Assembly (NCBI GenBank): GCA_964595955.1
Contig: CAZQSF010000020.1
Coordinates: forward strand, 1-49,333
Reading direction: 5' to 3'
Length of the DNA: 49,333 nucleotides
Source: JAJDFU01 sp964595955
GTDB taxonomy: Bacteria > Bacteroidota > Bacteroidia > Chitinophagales > Saprospiraceae
Each line of letters starts with the position of its first letter. The stretch's first letter is position 1. Shown piece after piece: positions 23,225 through 31,664 of this stretch. Under the pieces are notes generated by a model. The model had not been told where the DNA came from. It was given only the letters and a program-made list of their open reading frames with translations, and ran no database searches. The position numbers and the translations under genes are program-made.

Positions 23225-23971
23225 ATGACGACCGATGGAAAACGCATTGCGCTGATAACCGGGGCCACGGGTGGCCTGGGTACGCACATGGTCAAGCGGC
23301 TGCTCGACGACGGCTACGCCGTTGCGGCCAACTACCGCACTCCCGAAAAAGCGGAAGCCTGGAAGAACGACCTGGCTTTGGCCGGCTATGAGCCTCACCT
23401 ATACCGGGCGGACGTGTCGGATTACGAGCAGGTGGGCGACATGATCCGGCAGATCGAGGACGAGCTGGGCAGTGTAGACATTCTGGTGAACAATGCCGGT
23501 ATCACCCGCGACGGGGCTTTCAAGAAGATGAGTTATGCAAACTGGGATATGGTCCTGCGTTCAAACCTCTACTCCGTTTTCAACTGTTGCAGCCATGTGA
23601 TCCATGGTATGATCGAAAACCGTTTCGGTAGGATCATCAATATCTCCTCGGTCAACGGGCAGCGGGCCCAGTTCGGCCAGGTCAATTACGCCGCCGCCAA
23701 GGCCGGTATGCACGGGTTCACCAAAACCCTGGCCATTGAGGTCGCCCGCAAGGGTATCACGGTGAACACCATCTCCCCGGGCTACATCGCTACGGATATG
23801 GTGATGGCCGTAGATGAAAAGGTGCGCGAGCAGATCGTACAGGGCATTCCGGTAGGCCGCCTGGGCGGTACCGAGGAGATCGCGCATCTGGTGTCCTTTC
23901 TGGCCAGCCGGGAATGCGGCTTCATCACCGGAGCTAATTACGCCATTAACGGAGGGCAGCACGTGTATTAG
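23225..23971 (+). CDS. phaB: Acetoacetyl-CoA reductase (PhaB-type SDR)
   Basis: 248 aa from ATG 23225 (MTTDGKRIALITGATGGLG). The NADPH-binding TGATGGLG, the NNAG motif (ILVNNAGITRDGAFKKM), the Ser of ISSVNG, and the YAAAK catalytic pair in VNYAAAKAGMHGFTK are all present. The SVNGQRAQFGQ stretch and the ending SFLASRECGFITGANYAING match PhaB rather than a general FabG. It reduces acetoacetyl-CoA to (R)-3-hydroxybutyryl-CoA, the monomer used by the PHA synthase encoded downstream on the other strand. No phaA thiolase gene is nearby. Confidence 0.85.
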   Translation: MTTDGKRIALITGATGGLGTHMVKRLLDDGYAVAANYRTPEKAEAWKNDLALAGYEPHLYRADVSDYEQVGDMIRQIEDELGSVDILVNNAGITRDGAFKKMSYANWDMVLRSNLYSVFNCCSHVIHGMIENRFGRIINISSVNGQRAQFGQVNYAAAKAGMHGFTKTLAIEVARKGITVNTISPGYIATDMVMAVDEKVREQIVQGIPVGRLGGTEEIAHLVSFLASRECGFITGANYAINGGQHVY

Positions 23972-24051
23972 AGCGGGCTTTCATCCTGATTTGCTGCACT
24001 CGGTTCGTGCGGGTTGCACTCTTGTCCCTTCCCTCCGATTGGAAAATAAGG

Positions 24052-24242
24052 TAACGTGAGGTTGGAGTTGAAGCTAGTCGCTAAATTGATGAATGTCAAA
24101 ACCTCAGGTTGTAGAAGCTAGATTGTAGAATGCTAGTAAGACATGCTGACGTCCCTATACCCTCTACCTGCTACCCTCTACCGGGAGGTTGGGCCCTGAC
24201 TACCATCACCTTACGAAATCTGCCATGCCCAACCTCACGTTA
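24052..24242. mobile_element. 191-bp segment with perfect 14-bp terminal inverted repeats (MITE-like)
   Basis: TAACGTGAGGTTGG at 24052-24065 and its exact reverse complement at 24229-24242 bound a non-coding stretch. AGG is found directly outside both ends (24049-24051 and 24243-24245), as a 3-bp target duplication would leave. No transposase gene is present, and identification as a MITE is tentative. Confidence 0.4.
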
Positions 24243-24303
24243 AGGTAGGATGGTAGGATACAGGACCGGTTTTTATCGTCTCTTCCCTTCGATGGGGCAC
24301 GAT

Positions 24304-24336
24304 AAAAAAAGCCGGCTGCGCGGAAGCGCAACCGAC
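24304..24336 (-). terminator. Intrinsic terminator of the phasin-phaE-phaC operon
   Basis: On the minus strand a GC-rich stem (GTCGGTTGCGC with GCGCAGCCGGC, a GU and a mismatch tolerated, TTCC loop) is followed by seven T (complement of 24304-24310). It lies 36 bp after the phaC stop. Confidence 0.8.
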
Positions 24337-24371
24337 TCAAGCCCTAACCAAATTAAAACCAGTTCGTAGTA

Positions 24372-25424
24372 TCAGTCTCTTTCGATCAGCCATTGGGCGA
24401 TGGCCGGGGTGAGCATCTTCTGGGAGCGGCTGCCTACGAAGACGCCGATGTGGCCACCGGGAAACTCCATCAATTCCTTGTCTTTGGAGCCCACCACTTC
24501 ATTGATGGGCCTGGTGGTCTCCGGCGGCACGATGTGATCGTCTTTGGCGTAGATGGTGAGCACCGGCATGCGAATGTTTTCCAGGTGCACGGGATGGCTG
24601 CCCAGCACGAATTCTCCCCGGATCAGTTGGTTTTTCTGATACATATCCTTGATGAAGCGCCGGTAGGCTTCACCTGCCTGAGCAGGGCTGTCAGCTACCC
24701 AATGCTCCATGCGCAAAAAGTTCATCAGCCGGCCCTTGTCGCGCAGGGTAGCCGGCAAAGCCATGTACTTGCGCGTCTTGTTGAGGGGCTTGAGGAGGTC
24801 GAAGCCCGTATTGAGGAAATCGCCGGGCACGATGCCGCCGAATCCATCTACGATGGCGTCCACGTCCATGTCTTTGGCCCATTTGAACAGCAGGCCGTCC
24901 GGGCAGTCGAAGTCCACCGGTGTCACCAGGGTGACCAGGTTTTTGATCTTCTCGGGATGGATGGCCGAGTAGATGAGGCTGAAGGTGCCGCCCTGACATA
25001 CCCCCAGGAGGTTGATCCGGTCCAGCTCGTGTTCCGTCCGGATGAAATCCACGCAGTCGTTAATGTTGCCAAGGATGTAGTCCTCCATGGTCTTGTAGCG
25101 GTCCACTTTGGTGGGGTAGCCCCAGTCGATGAGGTATACATCCACGCCCTCGCTGAGCAGTTTGCGGATGAAACTGCGGTTGGGTTGCAGATCCATCATT
25201 TCCCAGCGGTTGACGAGGGCGTAGGAGACCAGCACGGGGGTCTTGGCCCTGGGGGCTTCCTCCCGTTCGAAGTGGTAGAGCTTGACCTTGCCGTCTTCCC
25301 AGACGACCCTGCGCGGCGCAGTAGCGATGTCCACATCCTGGACATCGGCCAGGTTTTTCATGGCATCGGAAACGGTATCGACCTGCTCCAGGATGCGATC
25401 GTTGATAGGCGTTTGTTTGGTCAT
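24372..25424 (-). CDS. phaC: Class III polyhydroxyalkanoate synthase subunit PhaC
   Basis: 350 aa, the length of class III (PhaC of PhaEC) synthases rather than the roughly 560-590 aa of class I/II. The lipase-like box is GVCQGG with nucleophile C143; the Asp is in YAKDDHIVPP and the His in FPGGHIGVFVG. VYLIDWGYPTKVDRYKTMED and the substrate-entry region PVDFDCPDGLLFKW are typical. It polymerises (R)-3-hydroxyacyl-CoA on the granule surface and needs PhaE, whose gene lies 73 bp upstream in the same operon. Confidence 0.96.
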   Translation of the reverse strand: MTKQTPINDRILEQVDTVSDAMKNLADVQDVDIATAPRRVVWEDGKVKLYHFEREEAPRAKTPVLVSYALVNRWEMMDLQPNRSFIRKLLSEGVDVYLIDWGYPTKVDRYKTMEDYILGNINDCVDFIRTEHELDRINLLGVCQGGTFSLIYSAIHPEKIKNLVTLVTPVDFDCPDGLLFKWAKDMDVDAIVDGFGGIVPGDFLNTGFDLLKPLNKTRKYMALPATLRDKGRLMNFLRMEHWVADSPAQAGEAYRRFIKDMYQKNQLIRGEFVLGSHPVHLENIRMPVLTIYAKDDHIVPPETTRPINEVVGSKDKELMEFPGGHIGVFVGSRSQKMLTPAIAQWLIERD

Positions 25425-25497
25425 GTTTGTGTTTTCTTTGATTAGAGCGATTGGGGCGCCCGGGTAAGGTAATCCGAACCCGAGGCGCCCTGGGTTT

Positions 25498-27030
25498 TTA
25501 GCCTATGAGTTTGGCGGCCTGTTCGGCCCAGTGGTCGCGTTGGGCCCGGCCCTGAAACCGATCCAGCATGTCATCCAGCAGCTGGTAGTCCTTCGGGGTC
25601 ATGCGCTTGATCTGTTCGTAGCTCGTGATACCCATATTGTGAAGGATGCCCTCCAGCTTGGGCCCTATGCCCTTGATGGCCTTGAGGTCGTCGCGGCGGC
25701 CGGCCGGTGCGCGGCCGATCCGGTCCAGAAGGCTTTCCCTAGGATCGGTTTTTAGTCCGTTGGCCGGCGGCGGATTCTTTTTTTTTCCGCCCTTGCCCTC
25801 CAGTACAGCCAGGCGTTCTTCCAGTTGGCGCACTTTGGTGCGCAGGGCATGGGTTTCCTGAGCAATGTCGTCGCCGTCGGTGCGCGTCAGAAAGGGCATA
25901 TCCTCGAAGGTCAACTCCAGGACCTTCTCGTTCAGGGCCTTGAGTTGCGCGGCAGACTTGGCCACTTCACTCTGCACCTGGGAGTAGACGTCGGAGTGCA
26001 ACACCTCCAGCAGGGTGTCTTCCAGCCGGTTGATGTAGCGATCGAGAAAGGTGTTGAAATCCGGCAGTTCCTTGGTTTTGCGGTATTCCTCGTGAAACTC
26101 CCGGATGGTATCCGGCAGGGCGTATTGCCCGGCATCGTAGGCTTTGGTCTGCAGTTCGGCTGACTTGAGGATGAAGCCCACGTACGCAAACTGGATGTCG
26201 CGCGTCAGCTTGGCGATCTCGGTCTGTCGGCCCTGAGCCATTACGTTGTAAAAGGGCAGCAGCTGATCGCGCATGCTGTTGTTCAAGTCGGTCGCCATCT
26301 GAAAGAGCGGGGCATGGCCCTGGCTCCAGCCTTCCTGCACTTTATTTTTCCACTGCTGGGCCAGATCAGACCATTGCTGATCTTCCTGGGTAAACCAGCT
26401 CAGGTAGCGGTCAAACCAGGTATTGATGTTGTCCACCATTTCGCTCACATTGCCGATAGCCTTGAAGCCCATGACCTTATCGACGAAGTTGTGGTAGGCG
26501 TCCCGGGAGAAGTACTTGGATACGACCTCTTGGTCTACCAGGCCGTTTTCGATCATGCGGGTGATGGGTTCCCAATAGTTCCGCATCAACTCGGTGGAAG
26601 CCATGAAATTTTTGAAATGGGGCTGCATGTTGAAGGGCATATTCTCCAGTAAGCGGGCATTTGCCCAGCCCTGGCCCTGTTGAAGCCACTCTTTCCATTG
26701 CTTCATGCCTTCTTCGACGTACTTGGCCGGGTCAGTATCAGCCATCCAGGCAGGGATGCCGGGCATACCGGCTGATCGCACAAAGCTCAACCAGTTGTCG
26801 GCATATTGGCGCTGCAACTCCATCCACAGGCGAAACGGATCAGATGGATTCGGCGTGGAGGCGCTCTGACCGAAAGCTTGCTGCATAAACTCTTGCTGCT
26901 TGGCCATCCAGTCGGTAAAAGGGTTGTGCGCTTCGGTTCCCGATTTGGGAGCGAATTGTTCGGCCATTTTCGCCCAATAGTCAAAGGCTTGCTTCTGGCT
27001 CTCGAACAAGGCTTCTACTTGCTTATTCAT
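25498..27030 (-). CDS. phaE: PHA synthase subunit PhaE with C-terminal helix-hairpin-helix domain
   Basis: 510 aa, longer than usual PhaE (about 350 aa). Residues 1-340 match PhaE: ESQKQAFDYWAKMAEQ at the start, FTQEDQQWSDLAQQW, and the synthase-binding part AYVGFILKSAELQTKAYDAG. A coiled coil follows (LRTKVRQLEERLAVLEGKG), then a basic linker. The last 60 residues form a helix-hairpin-helix unit, KAIKGIGPKLEGILHNMGI then YEQIKRMTPKDYQLLDDML, ending RAQRDHWAEQAAKLIG. This matches the small HhH domain of COG3743-type proteins. PhaE activates PhaC; the HhH part could bind DNA or a protein partner and may tether granules. That function is inferred. Confidence 0.88.
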   Translation of the reverse strand: MNKQVEALFESQKQAFDYWAKMAEQFAPKSGTEAHNPFTDWMAKQQEFMQQAFGQSASTPNPSDPFRLWMELQRQYADNWLSFVRSAGMPGIPAWMADTDPAKYVEEGMKQWKEWLQQGQGWANARLLENMPFNMQPHFKNFMASTELMRNYWEPITRMIENGLVDQEVVSKYFSRDAYHNFVDKVMGFKAIGNVSEMVDNINTWFDRYLSWFTQEDQQWSDLAQQWKNKVQEGWSQGHAPLFQMATDLNNSMRDQLLPFYNVMAQGRQTEIAKLTRDIQFAYVGFILKSAELQTKAYDAGQYALPDTIREFHEEYRKTKELPDFNTFLDRYINRLEDTLLEVLHSDVYSQVQSEVAKSAAQLKALNEKVLELTFEDMPFLTRTDGDDIAQETHALRTKVRQLEERLAVLEGKGGKKKNPPPANGLKTDPRESLLDRIGRAPAGRRDDLKAIKGIGPKLEGILHNMGITSYEQIKRMTPKDYQLLDDMLDRFQGRAQRDHWAEQAAKLIG

Positions 27031-27055
27031 AAGATGGAGGTTTGGATCGCCGGGT

Positions 27056-27499
27056 TTAGTTGAAGTATTCCTGTACGATCTTGGCGTTTTCGACGGTGGT
27101 GTCCATCCAGGCCTTCATGCAATGTTGCGCGATGTCGTTCAGCTTTTTGGCTTTTTCCTGCTGCTGGACCATCATTTGGCCGCCCATGGCTTCCTGCATG
27201 TACTGGAAGGTGTGTTGGTACAGGTCCATGTAGTGTTGCATGCTTCTCGTGGCGATCGCCTGGTAATTGCCCCAGAAATCCTCCTGGAACTTCTCCATCG
27301 TTTCCTTTCGGGTCATTTCTTCCATGAGTTCCAGCGGTTGCTTGACAAAAGCCTGGGTGAGGGCATCGGCCTTGTCGGTCTGGGTCTGTTCGGGCACCAT
27401 GGTATCTACGGCTTCGTTGGCGTAGTGGGTCAGGGTTTCGAACAGCTTATTCTGATTCTCGACCATTTTGTCGATGTACGTTTTCGTGGGTGTAGCCAT
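27056..27499 (-). CDS. Phasin-like PHA granule protein
   Basis: 147 aa, all helical and amphipathic, with no Cys and many Gln, Met and aromatic residues (ENQNKLFETLTHYANEAVD, FWGNYQAIATRSMQHYMDLY, YMQEAMGGQMM). Size and composition fit phasins, which coat PHA granules and prevent coalescence. It is the first gene of the operon with phaE (25 bp gap) and phaC, strongly supporting this role, although direct sequence identity to a named phasin family cannot be judged by eye. Confidence 0.8.
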   Translation of the reverse strand: MATPTKTYIDKMVENQNKLFETLTHYANEAVDTMVPEQTQTDKADALTQAFVKQPLELMEEMTRKETMEKFQEDFWGNYQAIATRSMQHYMDLYQHTFQYMQEAMGGQMMVQQQEKAKKLNDIAQHCMKAWMDTTVENAKIVQEYFN

Positions 27500-27917
27500 G
27501 GCAGGTATTTTTTGATGAAAAGTTAAATATCGAATTCTCTATATACAAATGTAAGGTCGATGAAGTCCCCGTGCAACGGCTCGCGAAAAGCCCGGAGCCC
27601 GGACTGAACCCATATAAATAGTCTCTTTTCATTTTTAAAGATCTGTTTTACAATACTTTGTGTTTTGTCAGAGCTGGGTTGACTTAGTTCGAAGTGGAAT
27701 GGATAGACCGGCTGAGGCGAGTTTGGCGAGGTATCCCCGGTCTTGGGTTGGCCTCCGCTTAGTCAGCCGTGTTTCAGGAAAAGCCTTGTTCATTGATAAT
27801 CAATTAATTAAATCCTTTATTGTCAAGCCCAACCGGAGATAGTCCACATCAGATGCTGCAGAGTAGCCGCCCGGGGATGCAGGCCGAATGGTTACCTTTC
27901 TCCAAAAACCAAATCCA
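27500..27917. other. Divergent promoter region phasin operon - SDR gene
   Basis: This 418-bp region has no credible coding sequence. The phasin promoter lies at 27546-27576. A 13-bp palindrome, ATTGATAATCAAT, at 27792-27804 stands 114 bp before the SDR start and could be an operator, with low confidence. Confidence 0.5.
27546..27576 (-). promoter_or_regulatory. Candidate promoter of the phasin-phaE-phaC operon
   Basis: On the minus strand the -7 box is TACATTTG (exact TAnnTTTG; complement of 27546-27553), with TTG of a -33 element about 20 nt upstream. This is the normal Bacteroidota spacing. The predicted 5' UTR is about 40 nt. Confidence 0.6.
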
Positions 27918-28646
27918 ATGCACAGACTTAAGGACAAAGTAGCCATCATCACCGGTGGGGCTTCCGGTATCGGAAAGGCGACGGCTCATCTCTTTGCCGA
28001 GGAAGGGGCACGCGTGGTGATCTGGGACGTGAGCGAAGCGCAGGGCCGTACCGTAGCCGGGGATACGGGCGGGCGGTTTATGAAGGTAGATACCACCCGC
28101 TTGCAGGAAGCTGTTCAGGCTGCCGAAGAAGTGGCAAAGGAATATGGCCGCATTGACATTCTGGTCAATAATGCCGGCATCACCCGCGATGCGACGCTCA
28201 AGAAAATGGAAGCCGAACAGTGGGATCAGGTGATTGCCGTAAACCTCACCGGGGTGTTCAACTGCACCAAGGCGGTAAGCCCGTACATGGTCGAACAGCA
28301 ATACGGCCGCATCCTCAGTGCCTCTTCGGTGGTGGGGCTGTACGGCAATTTCGGTCAGACCAACTACGTAGCCACCAAAGCCGGCGTGATCGGTATGACC
28401 AAGGTGTGGGCCCGCGAACTGGGACGCAAGGGCATTACCGCCAACGCGGTGGCGCCGGGGTTTATCGCTACCGAAATGGTAAAGACCATTCCCGAAAAGG
28501 TCATCCAGATGATACGGGACAAAACGCCGCTGGGCCGCATGGGCAAGCCCGAGGAGATCGCACAGGCCTACCTCTTCCTGGCCTCCGATGAGGCTGCCTT
28601 CATCAATGGTGCCGTGCTGAGCGTGGATGGGGGGGTATCTATATAA
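27918..28646 (+). CDS. FabG/PhaB-type SDR 3-oxoacyl reductase
   Basis: 242 aa from ATG 27918 (MHRLKDKVAIITGGASGIG). It has TGGASGIG for NAD(P) binding, NNAGITRDATLKKM, the catalytic Ser in SASSVVGLYG, YVATK in TNYVATKAGVIGMTK, and the C-terminal GAVLSVDGGVSI. Unlike the phaB at 23225 it has the general FabG form. Being divergent from the phasin operon, it may supply (R)-3-hydroxyacyl-CoA of other chain lengths for PHA, or it may be a fatty acid synthesis enzyme. Followed by a strong terminator. Confidence 0.85.
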   Translation: MHRLKDKVAIITGGASGIGKATAHLFAEEGARVVIWDVSEAQGRTVAGDTGGRFMKVDTTRLQEAVQAAEEVAKEYGRIDILVNNAGITRDATLKKMEAEQWDQVIAVNLTGVFNCTKAVSPYMVEQQYGRILSASSVVGLYGNFGQTNYVATKAGVIGMTKVWARELGRKGITANAVAPGFIATEMVKTIPEKVIQMIRDKTPLGRMGKPEEIAQAYLFLASDEAAFINGAVLSVDGGVSI

Positions 28647-28659
28647 GCAGGCAAAGAAA

Positions 28660-28693
28660 AAGGCTGACCGGAATGCTCCGGCCAGCCTTTTTT
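28660..28693. terminator. Bidirectional intrinsic terminator
   Basis: AAGGCTGACCGG pairs with CCGGCCAGCCTT (one mismatch) around AATGCT. T-runs follow on the plus strand, and the complement of AAAAA follows on the minus strand. It sits between the convergent SDR and lipoprotein genes. Confidence 0.85.
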
Positions 28694-28712
28694 GTTTGTG
28701 AGGGCAAGCTCA

Positions 28713-29606
28713 TCAGTACTTGATGGTAAAGACGACGTTGTCGTTGTTGCTGAAGGGGCCTACCGCATTCACTTCGTCTATGCGGATGATGTAGTAATTG
28801 TTACTGCGTTCGGCCAGAATGATGTCACCAACTTGCAGCACATCACTTACGGAGAAGGAGTTCGCGGCGGAGTTGTTCCACAGTTCCAGCAGATCTTCCT
28901 CCAGTTCGATATCGTCGAAATTGGTACCGGCCACAGCATAACGCAGTGAGGAGGCACCGCTATTATCCGTCCACTGTCCCCACCAGTTCTCCTCGCCCGT
29001 GCTGGGGTCAATACTTCCATCAACACCCCGGTCCACAATATCCGCATCAGGGGAGCCGACGCTTACCGTTTCCAGGTTGTCCAGATCGTAGCCGCCCAAC
29101 TGTTGGCCCACCGCGTTGTTGATGATCTCGCCGGTAGTGGACTGCAGGGGCGTGCCCGTAATTGTGATATCGATTTCCAGCCGGTCTTCCAGCCCGTTCA
29201 CGTCCGTCAGTACAAAGGTGTACGTACGAGTTTCGACCTCTTCGTGCGGCACGATCTCAAACTCGATCTCGAAGAAGTTTTGTTGCGTTGCACCTACCAG
29301 GGAGTAGGGGTTGCCAAAGTCGGGATCGCCATTGACCGTAATGCGGTCATCATCGATCTGGTTGCCGTCTTCCAGCACCGTGATGCCGGTCATAGCCGCA
29401 TCGCCGGCCGTGCCGTTGAGGCCTACCGCGAAGGTTTCGCCAATCATCACATCGGCATCGCCATTCAGCCAATCGGGGTCCGCCGTGGAGAAACTCAGGT
29501 TGGGAGCGCCCGGCTCTGGTATAAAGTCTTCATCTTCTTCACAGCTGTAAATGAACAGCGAGAGGGCAAAAACACCCAATAGGGTTAAAATTCGCAGGTC
29601 TTTCAT
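28713..29606 (-). CDS. Lipoprotein of unknown function with Ig-like segments
   Basis: 297 aa from ATG 29606. The signal ends in a lipobox LSLFIYSC followed by EEDED, a run that suits a surface-exposed Bacteroidota lipoprotein. The mature protein is acidic and beta-rich. An N-terminal part (FAVGLNGTAGDAAMTGITVL, TYTFVLTDVNG) resembles a bacterial Ig/cadherin-like domain. The C-terminal part, from GYDLDNLETVSVGSPDADIV to the end, resembles a second beta domain ending in VVFTIKY. No enzyme motif is seen. A minus-strand -7 box (29745-29752) could drive it. Confidence 0.75.
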   Translation of the reverse strand: MKDLRILTLLGVFALSLFIYSCEEDEDFIPEPGAPNLSFSTADPDWLNGDADVMIGETFAVGLNGTAGDAAMTGITVLEDGNQIDDDRITVNGDPDFGNPYSLVGATQQNFFEIEFEIVPHEEVETRTYTFVLTDVNGLEDRLEIDITITGTPLQSTTGEIINNAVGQQLGGYDLDNLETVSVGSPDADIVDRGVDGSIDPSTGEENWWGQWTDNSGASSLRYAVAGTNFDDIELEEDLLELWNNSAANSFSVSDVLQVGDIILAERSNNYYIIRIDEVNAVGPFSNNDNVVFTIKY

Positions 29607-29744
29607 GTGAAACGTTTTGATGGTGTTGAGGTTAAAAGAATCATAGGTTAGCAGTAACCCCAAGAAAAGAGAGATTCATACGAACAACGTACAGAAGGGT
29701 AGTTTCGCGGCCTTTGATTTTCTTGGGGCTAATCCATTAAAATT

Positions 29745-29752
29745 CAAATATA
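29745..29752 (-). promoter_or_regulatory. Candidate -7 promoter box of lipoprotein gene
   Basis: TATATTTG on the minus strand, exact TAnnTTTG, 138 nt before the ATG at 29606. The 5' UTR would be long. Confidence 0.4.
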
Positions 29753-29830
29753 CGAGTCTCGGTAGGTTTTTCCATGCCTTGGCGTCCATTATAATAGAAG
29801 GCAGTAAAAAACAATGTATATAGATGTGTA

Positions 29831-29838
29831 TATCTTTG
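29831..29838 (+). promoter_or_regulatory. Candidate -7 promoter box of helical-repeat protein gene
   Basis: TATCTTTG, exact TAnnTTTG, 35 nt before the ATG at 29874. It lies in an AT-rich stretch divergent from the lipoprotein promoter. Confidence 0.45.
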
Positions 29839-29873
29839 GTTTTACCTATCTTTCCTGAAAGCTGTAGCGGCCC

Positions 29874-31304
29874 ATGCGATCCAAGCTGCAAAAGTTTACT
29901 GAATTTGCGAATGCCCTGTTTCCCCACGAAACTTCTTTTTTGCTGTCGATTCAGCAGTTTGAGGACGAGGCCAAACTCGCCATTTTACAGCGGATCGATC
30001 ACAACAGTCATCAGCAGCGGCAAAGGATTCCGTACGACACGCAGATAGACAAGCGGAAGTACTCCAACCTCAAACAGTGGATACAGGACAGGCTCCGGGC
30101 AGCGGATGTCGATGAGCATTTCGACTGGCTCGTCGGCATGGAGCAGAAGCTGGCGCGCGACCTGATCGCCCAAGAGGAAGAACGGCAATTGCTTCGGGCC
30201 TTGCGCGAGCATGCAAGCCCCGGCTTTTACTTTGTCAAGTTCTATGAACTGATGCGCATGTACCGGCATTATTTGCTCATTCGGATGCGCTATCGCCACC
30301 ACGCCCAGGTCGACCGGTTCTTGCAGGACTGGCAGGCCGTGTACGATCGGTGCCGAGCTACCCATGAACGCCTTCACGAAGCCACGAAAGACATAGTGGG
30401 GCAATACAGTCAGGGCGAAGCCCAATCTCTGCAATGGGAGTCCTGGCTCACCGAAGTTTTCTACGACGACCGGATGGACGGCCTCAATCGCTACATGGCC
30501 TTAGTTCGCCTCACCTTTATCTACTTCAACTACCGCCAGTTTGAAAAGCTGCGCGACAAGTTCGACTACATCGACAGCTTGTTCCGGTCGGGAAAATACT
30601 ATTCGCGTCGCTTGCTGCTGAACTACTACGGCAACCGGGTCCTGCTGCACACCAAGTTTCGGGAATACGACAAGGCCGAGTACTATGGATACCTTTCGAT
30701 CCGGGATAAGAACAGCGATTACATCATGTACGTGAACAACCTGAGTGCGGTTCTGCTTCGCGAGCGGAAATACGAAGCGGCCCTGCAGGTTATGCGGGCA
30801 GCCTATCCGGAAATGAAGGCCACGGCCAATATGCACAATCGCATTGGTTTTGTGGCCTTTTACCTGAAGTGCCTGAATGCCAATGCCCAGTACGATCAGG
30901 CAGAGCGCTATGCGGGCAATTTTCTACGCGCCTACAAGGAGGAGGTGTTTGCCTACCGCTGGCACATCTTTTTTTCCGCTTACCTGGAGGCCTTGCTCAA
31001 GCAGGAAAAATTCAGCAAACTGATCCGGGTGGTGCGCAAGCATCAGTTGTTGCAGCGCGAAAAGGAATACCAGATGAATGCCAACTACTTACCGACCCTG
31101 CAATGGTACAATGCCATAGCCAAGTACAAGGAGATGGCCCTGGGCCAGGAGGACCTGTACCACATCATCAGCAGTTCGCTCCAAAACCTGCCGGGAGGCC
31201 CGGAATCCAAAAAATTCCAACTTCAGGACCTCATGCATGAGGTACGCGATTTCATACCGGCCGTATTAAACCGGGTGCAGGAAGAAATGGGGACCCGACG
31301 CTAA
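29874..31304 (+). CDS. Helical-repeat (TPR-like) protein of unknown function
   Basis: 476 aa, soluble, almost wholly helical, rich in Tyr, Arg and Gln. The middle and C-terminal parts show TPR/SEL1-like periodicity, for example YNRVLLHTKFREYDKAEYY-like and YVNNLSAVLLRERKYEAALQ. The N-terminus, MRSKLQKFTEFANALFPHET, has no signal. Bacteroidota genomes contain families of such proteins of about 450-500 aa with no assigned role. It is a single gene with its own promoter and no partner, next to a small convergent basic protein. I do not assign a function. Confidence 0.75.
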   Translation: MRSKLQKFTEFANALFPHETSFLLSIQQFEDEAKLAILQRIDHNSHQQRQRIPYDTQIDKRKYSNLKQWIQDRLRAADVDEHFDWLVGMEQKLARDLIAQEEERQLLRALREHASPGFYFVKFYELMRMYRHYLLIRMRYRHHAQVDRFLQDWQAVYDRCRATHERLHEATKDIVGQYSQGEAQSLQWESWLTEVFYDDRMDGLNRYMALVRLTFIYFNYRQFEKLRDKFDYIDSLFRSGKYYSRRLLLNYYGNRVLLHTKFREYDKAEYYGYLSIRDKNSDYIMYVNNLSAVLLRERKYEAALQVMRAAYPEMKATANMHNRIGFVAFYLKCLNANAQYDQAERYAGNFLRAYKEEVFAYRWHIFFSAYLEALLKQEKFSKLIRVVRKHQLLQREKEYQMNANYLPTLQWYNAIAKYKEMALGQEDLYHIISSSLQNLPGGPESKKFQLQDLMHEVRDFIPAVLNRVQEEMGTRR

Positions 31305-31305
31305 A

Positions 31306-31536
31306 CTAGACCTGCTCGACGAGTTTGTTTTCGTAGTGCTCGATCAGCAAGGCTTGCTGCTGAGCGATCTTGTTGAGCAGACGCAATTCTTCAGCCACCT
31401 GTTGTTCTTGCGATTTCCATTGGGGAGAAGTGCTGAGCTTTTTTCGACGGCGATTGATGGCAAGAATGCGTTGCAGAGCGTGGTTTAGGGTATTTCTGGA
31501 CTTGATCAATTTGCGCTTTAACGCTCGTTTCATCAT
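31306..31536 (-). CDS. Small basic helical protein
   Basis: 76 aa from the double Met at 31536 (MMKRALKRKLIKSRNTLNHA). The N-terminal half is very basic (Lys/Arg rich, INRRRKKLSTSP), and the C-terminal half is a coiled-coil helix (EELRLLNKIAQQQALLIEHYEN). The character is that of a small nucleic-acid-binding protein, but no family is recognised. A longer frame upstream adds a hydrophobic stretch without a plausible start context. Confidence 0.45.
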   Translation of the reverse strand: MMKRALKRKLIKSRNTLNHALQRILAINRRRKKLSTSPQWKSQEQQVAEELRLLNKIAQQQALLIEHYENKLVEQV

Positions 31537-31664
31537 ACCACTTTTTGGTTTGGTTAGGCGGGAGTTTGGCTCCTTTCCAAATTTACTAAAAAAAACAACA
31601 CCAAACACGGAATAGATGATGCCTAAACAAAAAAATCCTTGCAATAAATTTTCGAGCCTAGCGT

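Larger units (their letters stand above)
23972..24371. other. Intergenic region phaB - phaC
   Basis: This 400-bp region has no credible gene. It holds a 191-bp segment bounded by inverted repeats (24052-24242) and the phaC terminator (24304-24336). Short CTCTACC-like repeats occur near 24167-24182. Confidence 0.65.
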
